NCBI RefSeq assembly: GCF_000758705.1
Contig: NZ_CP009287.1
Span: 5,332,001-5,396,000 of the forward strand
Origin: Paenibacillus graminis
GTDB lineage: Bacteria; Bacillota; Bacilli; Paenibacillales; Paenibacillaceae
Reading direction: 5' to 3'
DNA: 64,000 nucleotides
Part shown: one piece after another, positions 8,362-16,541 of the stretch
Position numbering within the stretch: position 1 is the stretch's first letter
How the letters are laid out: the number at the start of each line of letters is the position of its first letter
The notes under the pieces: generated by a model
Database searches by the model: none
What the model saw: the letters and a program-made list of their open reading frames with translations, nothing else
What the model was told of the DNA's origin: nothing
Position numbers and translations under genes: made by a program

Positions 8362-9771
8362 TTATCCAAAGGCAAATCCGCTACCACCTTCACGATCATT
8401 ATAAATCGCATATCTTTTAGAGTCCTGAGTATGGTTATTTTTATCCTCTGGCTCCTCGGTGTGTTGTCCAGCCTTCTCCTTCCATTTGTAATTCTCCGTT
8501 TCCTTGATTTCGTTCTTGCACTCTCGGTTTACATAGATGTTTGGACGGCCTGTACCAGACTTCACCTTGTACAGAGTGGATACCTCCCGGATACCTGGAG
8601 CTATAGTATTGTTAGCCTCTTTCACCGGCAAATCATATTTCTTGTACGTACTAATGTATTCCGGTTCAGAAGGGTCAGCCCATATTTCATCAAAGTGATA
8701 TCTATTGTCCATTTCCTTATAGCGCTTAACAAGGCAGTCTTCTAATACTCCGTCATTGCCTACCACGAGTACATTGACATGTTGTGCATAGGCCTCTTCG
8801 ACAATGTAATAATCCTCACCTACGCAGCCAATGGCAAGCAGTACAGCCGGATCGTTCCATCCATGATCCATGCCGCCTATGAAACGACTAAAGGTAATAT
8901 CCTTTGTGCTCCCGTCTGGATAGGATATCTCATATAGGTGAATGCTTTCATCCAGGCAGCGCATATCCACAACATGAGTGCCACGCTTGAATTCGTCATA
9001 GATCTGTCCATGGAATACGTTAAACTTAGCCCGGATTTCACGTTCAACATATCGTTCTGGGTAGGTTTCTATCATCCGCTGAATATTTCGCTGCAACTCT
9101 GGTATGGGATTATCTAATGAAGTCCAGTAGAAATTGCGCCACTCCGGGTCATTCTGATACTGTTCTTCCTCCAAACCAGCGTCAATCCATTGACCTCTTA
9201 ACACAATGTCTTCTGCGAACCAGTTTATTCCTTCAGGCGTGGTTGTCCAGACGCTCCACCCACCTTTATCCGCCAGCGCATAGGATAGATAACCTGTCCA
9301 TGTTTCAGCCTTCATCTTGCTGGCTTCATCTAGCCATACGCCGTCAAGCCCCTTACCAACAAGAGACTTGGGGTTATCGGCTGACTTGAACTGAATAAGG
9401 ACCCATCCTTTTAACCAGACTCGGTTCTTGGATAGGTCCCACGATTCAATCAGGTCTTCAGGTAACACATCAGACAGTTCTTCTTGCTGAATTTCTGACA
9501 TTGCATAGGTTGGAGATACGCACCAGTATTCGAGCTTGGGTTTGGGCTTCTTCATTTTCTTGAGGTTCTTTGGTGGATTGTAAGGAAGACCTTTGCCGCG
9601 CTCCATATCGTCCAGGATGTTATCGAAAAACTTTCTTGCTCCAACATTGGTCTTGCCCCCGCGTCGTCCGCAGTTTAATACATTATTTCGGACTTGACTT
9701 TCCATAACCTCTATTTGTTTGGCGTGAGGAGACCAGCCTTCGAAGGGATCTAAATCAAGGGCGAGTGACAT
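8362..9771 (-). CDS. terL: Terminase large subunit
   Basis: 469 residues. ATPase: Walker A CGRRGGKT (about 34-41) and Walker B GVWLDEA (about 144-150, D148/E149). The C-terminal nuclease domain begins near FIGGMDHGWNDPAV (about 295), whose Asp is an expected metal ligand. It drives packaging of DNA into proheads through the portal. The ATG lies inside the end of the small subunit gene (17-base overlap) with AGAGGTGG before it. Confidence 0.92.
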   Translation of the reverse strand: MSLALDLDPFEGWSPHAKQIEVMESQVRNNVLNCGRRGGKTNVGARKFFDNILDDMERGKGLPYNPPKNLKKMKKPKPKLEYWCVSPTYAMSEIQQEELSDVLPEDLIESWDLSKNRVWLKGWVLIQFKSADNPKSLVGKGLDGVWLDEASKMKAETWTGYLSYALADKGGWSVWTTTPEGINWFAEDIVLRGQWIDAGLEEEQYQNDPEWRNFYWTSLDNPIPELQRNIQRMIETYPERYVEREIRAKFNVFHGQIYDEFKRGTHVVDMRCLDESIHLYEISYPDGSTKDITFSRFIGGMDHGWNDPAVLLAIGCVGEDYYIVEEAYAQHVNVLVVGNDGVLEDCLVKRYKEMDNRYHFDEIWADPSEPEYISTYKKYDLPVKEANNTIAPGIREVSTLYKVKSGTGRPNIYVNRECKNEIKETENYKWKEKAGQHTEEPEDKNNHTQDSKRYAIYNDREGGSGFAFG

Positions 9772-10522
9772 TCGACCACCTCTTCACATTGATCTCAGTT
9801 GGTTTATCGTTATCTCCATTCTTTAACTCTTCTATTTGCAGCCTCGTCTTCTCGATCTGTGCTTGCATACCTTCCAGCTTGATACGGCGCTCATCTTCTT
9901 CTGGAGCAATAGCCTTAAACTGCTTGATCGCGCTCCGGAGTTCAGACATAGCTGCAGACTGAGCCTTTAAATATGTCGCGTAACGATCCCATGCAAACTG
10001 GAATTCATGTTCTTCTTCGGCCACCATTTGCACAAGATCCGGCTCTTTCTTCGTGCCGTTATTATGAATCTCGAATTTCTGTTTTTTCAGTTCCTTGATC
10101 ATTTCTCCCTGGTCATTTACAAACATAATCCGCTGCGCCCACACGATAGCTCTGAACTGAGTGGTGATGTTGTACCAAATCATGTCTACAGGGTCCATAT
10201 TTTCAACAGCATCCATGATTTCAAGGTACTCGGAATTTTGCGGCATGAACTTGCGGAAGAATCCATGCGTTACGGCCTTACTGTTTCCTTTAGGACCGCC
10301 CGGGCCACCCTTATTTCCTTTTGCATTCCTATTACCCTTCGGTGCTCCGCGCTGCCTTCCCGTTTCTGGTATCTCGTCCCACTTATCAACGCTTTTCCAC
10401 TTTCGTACCATCGAAGGATTGAGACCGAGTTCTGCCGCGATTTCGCTCAATTTCTTCTGCCGTCCACTCTTCAGCCAGATCTTCAGTGCCTTTTCCCGAT
10501 CTGGACTTTTTTCTCTCGTCAA
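9755..10522 (-). CDS. terS: Terminase small subunit
   Basis: 255 residues. N-terminal helix-turn-helix (LSEIAAELGLNPSMVRKWK, about 25-43) followed by the Gly/Asn/Lys-rich linker GAPKGNRNAKGNKGGPGG common in small terminases of Firmicutes phages, then a helical oligomerisation region. Start is TTG with AGAGGTG seven bases upstream. It recognises the packaging site and passes DNA to TerL. Confidence 0.88.
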   Translation of the reverse strand: MTREKSPDREKALKIWLKSGRQKKLSEIAAELGLNPSMVRKWKSVDKWDEIPETGRQRGAPKGNRNAKGNKGGPGGPKGNSKAVTHGFFRKFMPQNSEYLEIMDAVENMDPVDMIWYNITTQFRAIVWAQRIMFVNDQGEMIKELKKQKFEIHNNGTKKEPDLVQMVAEEEHEFQFAWDRYATYLKAQSAAMSELRSAIKQFKAIAPEEDERRIKLEGMQAQIEKTRLQIEELKNGDNDKPTEINVKRWSNVTRP

Positions 10523-10599
10523 CTATATTCACCTCTGCCCTACTACGTATTTGAGTTGGATTTCACACTGAAAGTCAAATTTGGTCAAACGTTACCAAT

Positions 10600-10629
10600 G
10601 AAAATAAGCCTCAGAAATTTCTCAGGCTT
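10600..10629 (-). terminator. Terminator between small recombinase and terminase
   Basis: Stem AAGCCT/AGGCTT around a 12-base AT-rich loop that itself can pair (GAAATTTC), followed on the minus strand by TATTTTC. It insulates the terminase operon from transcription through the recombinase gene, implying a late promoter between here and TerS; TTGACT/TCAAAT-like boxes exist there but are weak. Confidence 0.5.
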
Positions 10630-10664
10630 CGGTAATCAGCTGTATTCTACTAATATTTGCTAAT

Positions 10665-10783
10665 TGAATTCACTACAGTATATATTGTTTGTCATTCGTA
10701 AAGTGCGGATTTTCCTTAATGGGATTTGTTTTGTTCTTCGTTCCCCGAAATGAATTCATCATTGCCTTATTATAGTGAATTCA
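10665..10783. repeat. Three TGAATTCA palindromes
   Basis: Identical 8-bp palindromes at 10665-10672, 10751-10758 and 10776-10783, each followed by a similar C/T-A-like trimer, in the 260-base gap after the small recombinase gene (the last touches its stop codon). They could be binding or crossover sites, or an operator for the late promoter. The rest of this gap holds only the terminator above. Confidence 0.45.
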
Positions 10784-11335
10784 TTAGAGTTCGAAGTCCT
10801 CCAAAGCATCGTCTAGAGTGTCCTGTAGTAGGCCAACATACCTCAAAGTCACCTTTTCCTCCGAATGATTGAAGTGATCCATTAGTAACGCTATATCCTT
10901 CGTTTCGAGGTACAATCTATAACCAAATGTCTTTCTCATGGAGTGAGTGCCGATCTCTTCAAGATCAAGTTTTTTAGCTGCACTTCTAATAATCTTGTAT
11001 GCCATGTTTGGTGTGATGGGATATGTTTTCCCTCTTTTACGTTTTCTGCTAGGAAACAAATATTCGAAGTCTGATTTGTCTTTGATGTAAGCATCCAGAG
11101 CCTTACGAAGCGATTTGCGAATAAGTACACTCTTTACCTTTCTGGTCTTCTTTTCAGTGATCGTTATGTGCGTCCCCTTAACATCGCGCACCGTAAGGGG
11201 AAGAATGTCTGAAATACGAAATCCTGTGTTGATTCCAACTAAGAACATAATGAAGTCACGAATATTTTTAAAATATAAGTAATTCTTCATCGCATCAAGC
11301 TTTTTAGGATCTCGTATTGGTTGTACAAACTTCAT
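10784..11335 (-). CDS. Small tyrosine recombinase (catalytic domain only)
   Basis: 183 residues, about the size of a catalytic domain without the arm- and core-binding N-terminus. Seen: NTGFRISDIL (catalytic Arg, about 39), Lys in the beta-hairpin (TEKKTRKVK), THSMRKTF (His-x-x-Arg, about 131-134), FNHSEEKVTLRYVG (His and nucleophile Tyr, about 165). GGAGGTGATGAA precedes the ATG. It is a second recombinase besides the integrase at 30797. Position just before TerS is common in Firmicutes prophages; function is not established. Flanked by its own upstream and downstream terminators. Confidence 0.8.
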   Translation of the reverse strand: MKFVQPIRDPKKLDAMKNYLYFKNIRDFIMFLVGINTGFRISDILPLTVRDVKGTHITITEKKTRKVKSVLIRKSLRKALDAYIKDKSDFEYLFPSRKRKRGKTYPITPNMAYKIIRSAAKKLDLEEIGTHSMRKTFGYRLYLETKDIALLMDHFNHSEEKVTLRYVGLLQDTLDDALEDFEL

Positions 11336-11359
11336 TTCATCACCTCCATTTTAGAGTTA

Positions 11360-11373
11360 AGGAAAGTTTTCCT
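11360..11373. promoter_or_regulatory. Palindrome AGGAAAGTTTTCCT upstream of recombinase
   Basis: Inverted repeat with 6-base arms 25 bases before the recombinase ATG. The same sequence in reverse orientation (20792-20805) lies about 20 bases before the gene at 20597-20770. Shared placement suggests one regulator binds both. Confidence 0.35.
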
Positions 11374-11375
11374 GA

Positions 11376-11405
11376 GCAAAAGAAAGAGCGCCTCATTGGG
11401 CGCTC
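11376..11405 (-). terminator. Minus-strand terminator
   Basis: Stem GAGCGCC/GGCGCTC with a six-base loop followed on the minus strand by TTTCTTTT. It stops leftward transcription before the small recombinase and separates it from the 12-kb accessory region. Confidence 0.7.
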
Positions 11406-11560
11406 ATGGGTGAAGATAAACTTGTTATAGGTATAATGTAACATTACTTCTATATGTTTTTGCTACGATTTTTTGTTTGCTATTCAAATAAATGCATGGC
11501 TATTGATGTATGATACTGGATAGGTATAGTTTTGAAAACATAGAAAAGAGAGGTTTTAAT

Positions 11561-12073
11561 ATGTACTCTGTTGAACAACTACAGGCGTGTGATTTTCTCT
11601 TAAAGCGAATAATCTCCGAGAGACAGTTCGTGAATTTGTTTCAGAAGAATCTGAAGTTAGTGATAGAAATTAATGGATCATATTGGTTTGGAGATTTCGT
11701 AGATTTTGATGGACGACGTGTTACGAGACATTCATTTGACGATCAAGGGGATACATTATCCACAAAATACTCAACTACTGGAAGCGATATAATGCCATTG
11801 TTAAAAACCATTTGGGAAGCTTACGCCAATTTCGCAAAACCTCCAGCAGCCGATCCTTTCTGGAACAACCCTCTCTTTTGGATGGAAAGTTTACCCCTGC
11901 TTTTTGAAACACTTGTTAAAATTTTGAACCAAGCCATTTTTGATGAATTGAAAAGTCCTTTATTACCATTTTTACTTAATGCGAAATCTTTAGACAAAAG
12001 AATAGAACTCCCATTTATTAATCTTTCTGGACAAAAGGTAAATTTAGTGTCCATAATAGAGGATAGGCAATAA
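11561..12073 (+). CDS. Plus-strand accessory protein, unknown (moron)
   Basis: 170 residues; ATG 11561 chosen because AGAGAGG precedes it by seven bases. It runs opposite to nearly all phage genes, has low GC, a hydrophobic middle (about 85-130, aromatic and Pro-rich, not clearly a membrane segment) and its own terminator. The opposite orientation inside an otherwise leftward operon is typical of lysogenic conversion genes. No family recognised. Confidence 0.6.
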   Translation: MYSVEQLQACDFLLKRIISERQFVNLFQKNLKLVIEINGSYWFGDFVDFDGRRVTRHSFDDQGDTLSTKYSTTGSDIMPLLKTIWEAYANFAKPPAADPFWNNPLFWMESLPLLFETLVKILNQAIFDELKSPLLPFLLNAKSLDKRIELPFINLSGQKVNLVSIIEDRQ

Positions 12074-12077
12074 ATAT

Positions 12078-12131
12078 AAGAAGCGGTGTGACGATTCTCA
12101 CCTAAAGTGAAAATACAGCATACCGCTTCTT
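12078..12131 (+). terminator. Terminator after plus-strand accessory gene
   Basis: Stem AAGAAGCGGT/ACCGCTTCTT enclosing a smaller GTGA/TCAC hairpin, followed by TTGTTT. It lies five bases after the stop of the 11561 gene. Confidence 0.6.
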
Positions 12132-12160
12132 TGTTTAATGTGGGTAAGGATTTGCACCTT

Positions 12161-12255
12161 GCATGTCGCGCCCGGAATCAAACCAGGTACCGCGTCCAGC
12201 TGCAAAGCACCATCTTGGAGCCACTACTAGCGTCTACCTATTCCGCCACCACATC
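12161..12255 (-). tRNA. Degenerate class-II tRNA-like sequence
   Basis: On the minus strand, 20 bases of the D-arm region (12230-12249) match the host tRNA-Leu (32201-32220) at 19 of 20 positions, and a T-arm (CCTGG, seven-base loop TTTGATT, CCGGG) folds perfectly. The acceptor stem pairs poorly and no good anticodon stem is found; a Cys-type GCA could be read only with two mismatches. I regard it as a tRNA relic or tRNA-like element rather than a functional tRNA. It fills the gap between 12073 and 12282. Confidence 0.35.
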
Positions 12256-12281
12256 AATAAAAAAGGCACCTTGAAGGTTCC

Positions 12282-12590
12282 TTACACTCTTTCGAATGTT
12301 ACAGCCTGTAGATTTCGATCTAAGCTTATCACCTTGAATTTAAGACCTCTCCCAAAGGGCGAAGACTCCTCTGTGTGGATTTGATAATATGTACATCGAT
12401 TTAATTCTAAATCCATCTCAAACGTCAAGGAAATAAATTCGATAAATTCAGATTGATCATCACTATTATTCTTCACATAGATATTTTTCGATGTTCCAAC
12501 CTCGATGTTTTCATCTTCAAATTTGTAGTTAGTTTTTTTCGGTTCATCTCCGTTTTGCGTCCAAACTATTATATTCGTAACCATTTCCAA
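12282..12590 (-). CDS. Small phage protein, unknown
   Basis: About 102 residues. TTG 12590 has GGAGGGG six bases upstream; ATG 12584 in the same frame is the alternative. Soluble, polar, with beta-type alternation in the second half. Downstream of a long hairpin element. No family recognised. Confidence 0.5.
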   Translation of the reverse strand: MEMVTNIIVWTQNGDEPKKTNYKFEDENIEVGTSKNIYVKNNSDDQSEFIEFISLTFEMDLELNRCTYYQIHTEESSPFGRGLKFKVISLDRNLQAVTFERV

Positions 12591-12650
12591 ATTGATCCCC
12601 TCCATCATCCACTTTTCGACAACAAAGGTATATATTCCTGCTAGAAATAA

Positions 12651-12743
12651 CATAAAAACAGTCGATGATGCTTAGGTTTCAACACGCTTCTCAGGCGTGT
12701 ACCCAGCACTAGCCCCTGCATAAGGCCATCGACTGTTTTTATG
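12651..12743. ncRNA. Branched hairpin element with 17-bp terminal stem
   Basis: Perfect 17-bp inverted repeat (CATAAAAACAGTCGATG, 12651-12667, and its complement at 12727-12743) encloses 59 bases that fold further: CTTA/TAAG, GGT/ACC, ACACGC/GCGTGT with loop TTCTCAG, and GCA/TGC. It ends in a T-run on either strand, so it may be a bidirectional terminator, a structured leader of the 12282 gene, or a small RNA. Confidence 0.45.
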
Positions 12744-13151
12744 ATGTGCCCATTTATCCGTGAGCACTAACGGTATATTATTGGGCGGTAATTTATAATA
12801 TGCGGCTACCGCTAATCCGCCATGCCCGGCTTGGGCGTTTCCCGCGCACCTTTACTGCTTCGGGGTATTCTCCTCTGTGCGCTGTCTCAATTAGGTTAGG
12901 TCCGGTATTCATTGACGTATCCGGTTCACGTTCTCGATCCATATCTTTAGCCGCTGAGATCACAGTTGCCCAGGAGGTGGAGGGTATGAGCTGCGGTGTG
13001 ATATGACCCGTCACAGTTTACCGCAACCAGATATGGAGTATTACGGAAGCTCTCGCCTCGGTATCTTTATTATATTTTGGACATATTGCTGATACGCTAC
13101 GGGATTTGAGCCTTATCAATTTGATTAACAAAAAAATACCGCTCCAGGTAT
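12744..13151. other. 400-base region without a convincing gene
   Basis: GC-richer than its surroundings. A 73-codon minus-strand frame (13014-12793, GTG start) exists but has no ribosome site, and its peptide is Arg/Pro-rich with no recognisable family. No tRNA fold was found. Could be a decayed gene or a structured RNA; nothing further can be supported. Confidence 0.3.
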
Positions 13152-13808
13152 CTACCCTTCGCGGTTGTTGAGTTGTCTTAATCCGATTTCGCCTTCCTTA
13201 TTTCGGCCTAGTCCGTAATCGATCGTTACATAATCAAGAGTGCCGTTGAACAGTAGCGTGTTCGCCAGTGAGGCGATAACCTTCCGGCGTTTTTCAGCGA
13301 ACGTGGTTGCCTCAATACCGTAGGCGACTGTCTTGTATCCCTTACGCATGTATTCAACAGCATCTTTGTAACGGTATTTCCTTTCTCCAACGAACAGCAA
13401 TTGGACAATCATATGCTCATGAGGATCTACCACGTTATTTGCTGCGTGCAGCACAGCGTCTGTGACTCGTTTATACAGCATGTAGTTAAGCTGGCGTGTC
13501 TCTTTAGCTATGAGTACGTTAGCCGGTAAGTTGGAGATGTGGTCGCTTGAACTAAGGCGTTTGACTGCTCCTTCTACTCCGGCCATATCAAAGTCATTCA
13601 GTCCGTTCTCTGGCTGCTGTTTGAGGACAAATTCGTAACTGTCCACCAAGCCTTTGATGGCTCGATAACTGTTCAGCAACCACAGAGCTTTACGAATATC
13701 CTCTTTATCGGCGTTGATGAAAAACTGAACTTGATATACACTCGCTATTTGTATCACATCATCCTTGGAGTTGTAGTCATTCTCCGGTGCCGGTATCAGT
13801 TCTATCAT
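13152..13808 (-). CDS. Phage protein, possible late regulator
   Basis: 218 residues; ATG 13808 chosen because AAGGAGG lies eight bases upstream. Soluble, helical, with a C-terminal segment (about 165-205) that could hold a helix-turn-helix. It is the first sizeable minus-strand gene upstream of the recombinase/terminase block, the usual place for ArpU-like late regulators, but length and sequence do not clearly match that family. Unassigned. Confidence 0.5.
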   Translation of the reverse strand: MIELIPAPENDYNSKDDVIQIASVYQVQFFINADKEDIRKALWLLNSYRAIKGLVDSYEFVLKQQPENGLNDFDMAGVEGAVKRLSSSDHISNLPANVLIAKETRQLNYMLYKRVTDAVLHAANNVVDPHEHMIVQLLFVGERKYRYKDAVEYMRKGYKTVAYGIEATTFAEKRRKVIASLANTLLFNGTLDYVTIDYGLGRNKEGEIGLRQLNNREG

Positions 13809-13832
13809 GAGCAAAACCTCCTTGCGATTATC

Positions 13833-13997
13833 TTATATATTTACTGTCAGTATAGAATGGATTTCATACGGAGTTACTACGGATAATTGATCTTTAGTTA
13901 TACCGTATGCTTCCATGCCACGGCGTAGGAATTCCTCCGGGTCTTTGTCAATCAGTTCATAATCGTCAATATCAAGTGCTCTTTCACCGATAATCAT
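13833..13997 (-). CDS. Small phage protein (54 aa), unknown
   Basis: ATG 13997 follows AAAGGA by seven bases; an ATGTAA just before it is a decoy. The peptide is acidic at the N-terminus (MIIGERALDIDDYELIDKDP). It lies 24 bases before the ATG of the next gene in the same operon. No family recognised. Confidence 0.5.
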   Translation of the reverse strand: MIIGERALDIDDYELIDKDPEEFLRRGMEAYGITKDQLSVVTPYEIHSILTVNI

Positions 13998-14116
13998 TAC
14001 ATTTTCCTTTCTGAATAGCTGAACATTATTTTGGAATACTAATTTTATCTAGAAAAAGTCACACGCTTATTAGTGAGTAATCTGAATCTCAGGTAGAACA
14101 CCAAGGAGGAAATTGA

Positions 14117-14452
14117 ATGTCATTACAGATTAAATACTTAAATATGCCCAGAAATCGCCCTCAGCCTGTGCAAACAATTCCAAATAGAGCACTTACAGAA
14201 GAAAAAGTTTCATTTGATAAACCAGTAAAAAATTGTTGGGCATGTATAAGTTATATAAACTTATACAATACCTTAAATCCTAAAATTGGAATTAACAATT
14301 TTGATTTAGGAGTTGAAGCTGTTAAAGACGAAACTGACCCGAACACTGTTATTGTAAAAAGCGTCTATATTGTCCAGCCTACAGAAAATACTGATGTCCA
14401 CATGTATACTGGGTATTTCAATATGCTCGTCTTTGCAGACCTGGAAGATTAA
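14117..14452 (+). CDS. Plus-strand accessory protein, unknown (moron)
   Basis: 111 residues with an ideal AAGGAGG seven bases before ATG. Second isolated plus-strand gene in the leftward operon. AT-rich. The sequence alternates like a beta-sandwich and has no membrane segment. Divergent orientation and separate ribosome site suggest expression in the lysogen. No family recognised. Confidence 0.6.
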   Translation: MSLQIKYLNMPRNRPQPVQTIPNRALTEEKVSFDKPVKNCWACISYINLYNTLNPKIGINNFDLGVEAVKDETDPNTVIVKSVYIVQPTENTDVHMYTGYFNMLVFADLED

Positions 14453-14525
14453 ATAAGGTTGCTTTGGTTTGTCTTTCTTCTTAGGAGCGGTTTATTCTGT
14501 CGGACGATTGCCTTCGGCCAAATAG

Positions 14526-14918
14526 TTAATTTCGCATCAATAGCGCCATGTCGTACCCAGATTCGATGAACTGCACCGTCAACTTCCGGTTGATATCATT
14601 TCCCAGCCGGTCATAGATTTCGTACATTTCATCTTTGGTGAAGCTAGTGCCCAACAACTCATTGAAATTTCTCAGGACCCGCGGTGCCCAGTATTTGTTT
14701 AAGCTCTTTGCAATCGGACGAGATACCCAGGCAAACATTTTGCATTTGAAGTCCAATTCCGAACGAACATCGACTAAACGAAAGTAGACATTATTTTTAG
14801 GTTCTAAGATGATTTCATTGCTGCGATTTACAAATGACTTCGGAAATACTTGAAGTGCCTGGGCTACGATATTGGTTAGCCCCACATCAACAGATGATTT
14901 AATTTCCGAGCTGCTCAT
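14526..14918 (-). CDS. Phage protein, unknown
   Basis: 130 residues, soluble, charged. Part of the leftward accessory operon, 15 bases after the YopX gene. The middle has a cluster of Arg/Lys and aromatic residues (about 55-90) that might contact nucleic acid. No family recognised. Confidence 0.55.
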   Translation of the reverse strand: MSSSEIKSSVDVGLTNIVAQALQVFPKSFVNRSNEIILEPKNNVYFRLVDVRSELDFKCKMFAWVSRPIAKSLNKYWAPRVLRNFNELLGTSFTKDEMYEIYDRLGNDINRKLTVQFIESGYDMALLMRN

Positions 14919-14933
14919 ATCCTCTTCTCCCCC

Positions 14934-15296
14934 TTATACCTCTAGTAGTTCTGGATTCTCGAAAATTGAACCTATGACTTCATTCGTTCCAGTTTCGGTG
15001 AACAGGTATTCTCCGTTATCTCCTCGCTCTACGCACCATGAACCGTCTACCATTTTCACAACACCAATAATGTTCAAATCGACTGTGCATCCAATTGAGA
15101 AATCTTCGTGCTGGACAATATCCCCTTCGTAGATCTCCCGACCGTTCTTGTCCTTTAATCCAGTGTATTGCAAGAACACCGCTGTTCCATTTGTCCACTC
15201 TTTGGTTCCCCAGTTCATCAGTTCTTCCAGCGTATGCTCGTATGACATTTTCTTAATTCCCGGTAACCATATTTTGAACTTAATCTCTCTGCCCAT
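14934..15296 (-). CDS. YopX-family protein
   Basis: 120 residues with the YopX signature: GREIKFKIWLP at the start, then FLQYTGLKDKNGREIYEGDIV (about 41-61), and a C-terminal TNEVIGSIFENPELL. YopX proteins occur widely in Firmicutes phages and have no established function. Confidence 0.85.
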   Translation of the reverse strand: MGREIKFKIWLPGIKKMSYEHTLEELMNWGTKEWTNGTAVFLQYTGLKDKNGREIYEGDIVQHEDFSIGCTVDLNIIGVVKMVDGSWCVERGDNGEYLFTETGTNEVIGSIFENPELLEV

Positions 15297-15351
15297 CGTG
15301 TATCCTCTCCCTTTGGGGTCTATGACCCTTTATAAGTTAAGTACAGCCAAA

Positions 15352-15891
15352 CTACTCGTTATTTTCCTCCTTGGGTGCTGGGGCTGCTGGAATCACTAGT
15401 GGTGTCCAGTGCGTGTGATAGTCCGGCCAGTTTGAATCTAGTGGGCTTCCGCAATACGGCGGCTCCTGGATCGGAAACGTCCACCAAAGTACATCTCCGT
15501 AATCTTCGTGCCAATCATCAATTGATTGCGCGGTAATCTCTGGTGTGGGTGCTGGTGGTTGTGCTGGGGTATCTGGGTAAAGGGTGGCAAGAACGTCACG
15601 AGCTTCGATATAGCAGCGATCTAAGTACTGTGAAATACCGTCCCACTTTGACAGTTCTTTTATCGTTTCCAAAGCCTCTTTCAGCCGTTGTTCCCTCGCT
15701 CTAATCTCTCGTTTTTCTCTCATTTGTTTCAAAGATTGTTCCCGGTATACCCTTGCTGTGCTTTTCTTGCTCTCGTATTTTTGGAGCCAGTAAAGCATTG
15801 GCTCTGTCCATTCTTCGAACGCTCCCATTTTAATCATGCTCTGTACGCGGTCCATATCATTTTGCCAGTCCCTCGATGGTGTTTGTGTCAT
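15352..15891 (-). CDS. Phage protein, coiled coil plus Pro-rich C-terminus
   Basis: 179 residues. A charged helix (about 40-90, Arg/Glu/Gln-rich) is followed by a Pro/Ala linker (about 120-130) and a Trp/Pro-rich tail (about 135-170). ATG overlaps the stop of the zinc-ribbon gene upstream by four bases. No family recognised; poorly conserved accessory type. Confidence 0.5.
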   Translation of the reverse strand: MTQTPSRDWQNDMDRVQSMIKMGAFEEWTEPMLYWLQKYESKKSTARVYREQSLKQMREKREIRAREQRLKEALETIKELSKWDGISQYLDRCYIEARDVLATLYPDTPAQPPAPTPEITAQSIDDWHEDYGDVLWWTFPIQEPPYCGSPLDSNWPDYHTHWTPLVIPAAPAPKEENNE

Positions 15892-16127
15892 TGGGCTTCC
15901 TCCCCTACCTCAGATTCGTCACAGAAGCATTCACTTTCTACGCTGCCGCAGCCGACACAAATCTTCTCTATCGTCCATCCAAGGAACTCATATTCTGTCT
16001 CCACTGAGTACTCTTTGCCACATGAGTCGCACGTTACTTCATGCGTCCCTTCTTCCCATTCTGCGTAGTTATCTTCTACATCATGATTGCAATAAGGACA
16101 TGATTGCGTTTTTACTAGCTCTGTCAT
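15888..16127 (-). CDS. Small double zinc-ribbon protein
   Basis: 79 residues with CPYC (10-13) and CDSC (33-36) forming one zinc knuckle pair and CVGC/CFC (about 58-69) a second cluster. Acidic outside the Cys motifs. Likely a protein- or nucleic-acid-binding adaptor; role unknown. Confidence 0.6.
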   Translation of the reverse strand: MTELVKTQSCPYCNHDVEDNYAEWEEGTHEVTCDSCGKEYSVETEYEFLGWTIEKICVGCGSVESECFCDESEVGEEAQ

Positions 16128-16226
16128 GCTTATATCCTCCCTTAGTGGGAGAGTAGGGTTACTCCTACTCCCTTAATGATCTGGTTCGGCCCCCGCGTTG
16201 CTGGGTTATTTAGTCGAATTGGTGGC

Positions 16227-16541
16227 CTATCGGCCTGTACCAAGCACTCCAGCAATCGCCTCAAGCGCCCTCTTTTCAGCATGGTTGCGTTCCTCATTCG
16301 CCAGATGTTCAAAATTTGGATGGAAATATACCTCCGGCTTATGTCCTTCTCTTTTTTTGTGACCAAGTTCGCCAGCCTTAACAGCTGCATTAAGCACGGT
16401 TCGAACATTGGCGTCTAACTTAGTCACCACCGCAAATCGAGCCATCCTTACCTTCAGCACATTCGCTTCGTCGGCTGTTATCTCTCTACGCTGGACTAAA
16501 TCTATTAAGTGTTCCATATCGTTCTGCGATAGCTTATTCAT
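16227..16541 (-). CDS. Phage protein, unknown
   Basis: 104 residues, helical, basic in the second half (HKKREGHKPEVYFHPNFEHL). ATG overlaps the upstream stop by four bases, so it is coupled. No family recognised. The 99 bases to the next gene hold only a short inverted repeat in GTTACTCCTACTCC-type sequence and its ribosome site. Confidence 0.5.
   Translation of the reverse strand: MNKLSQNDMEHLIDLVQRREITADEANVLKVRMARFAVVTKLDANVRTVLNAAVKAGELGHKKREGHKPEVYFHPNFEHLANEERNHAEKRALEAIAGVLGTGR

Noticed and set aside
8431..8745. 104-codon plus-strand frame with hydrophobic stretch inside terL
   Set aside because: Antisense shadow of the terminase gene; no promoter or ribosome site.
12793..13014. 73-codon minus-strand frame
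   Set aside because: No ribosome site, GTG start only, composition unlike neighbours; kept only as part of an unassigned region.
13815..14116. Second tRNA or regulatory RNA in the gap
   Set aside because: The gap is explained by the 54-residue gene at 13833-13997; no tRNA fold seen.
16142..16408. 88-codon frame overlapping the 16227-16541 gene
   Set aside because: Out of frame with a better-supported, translationally coupled gene.
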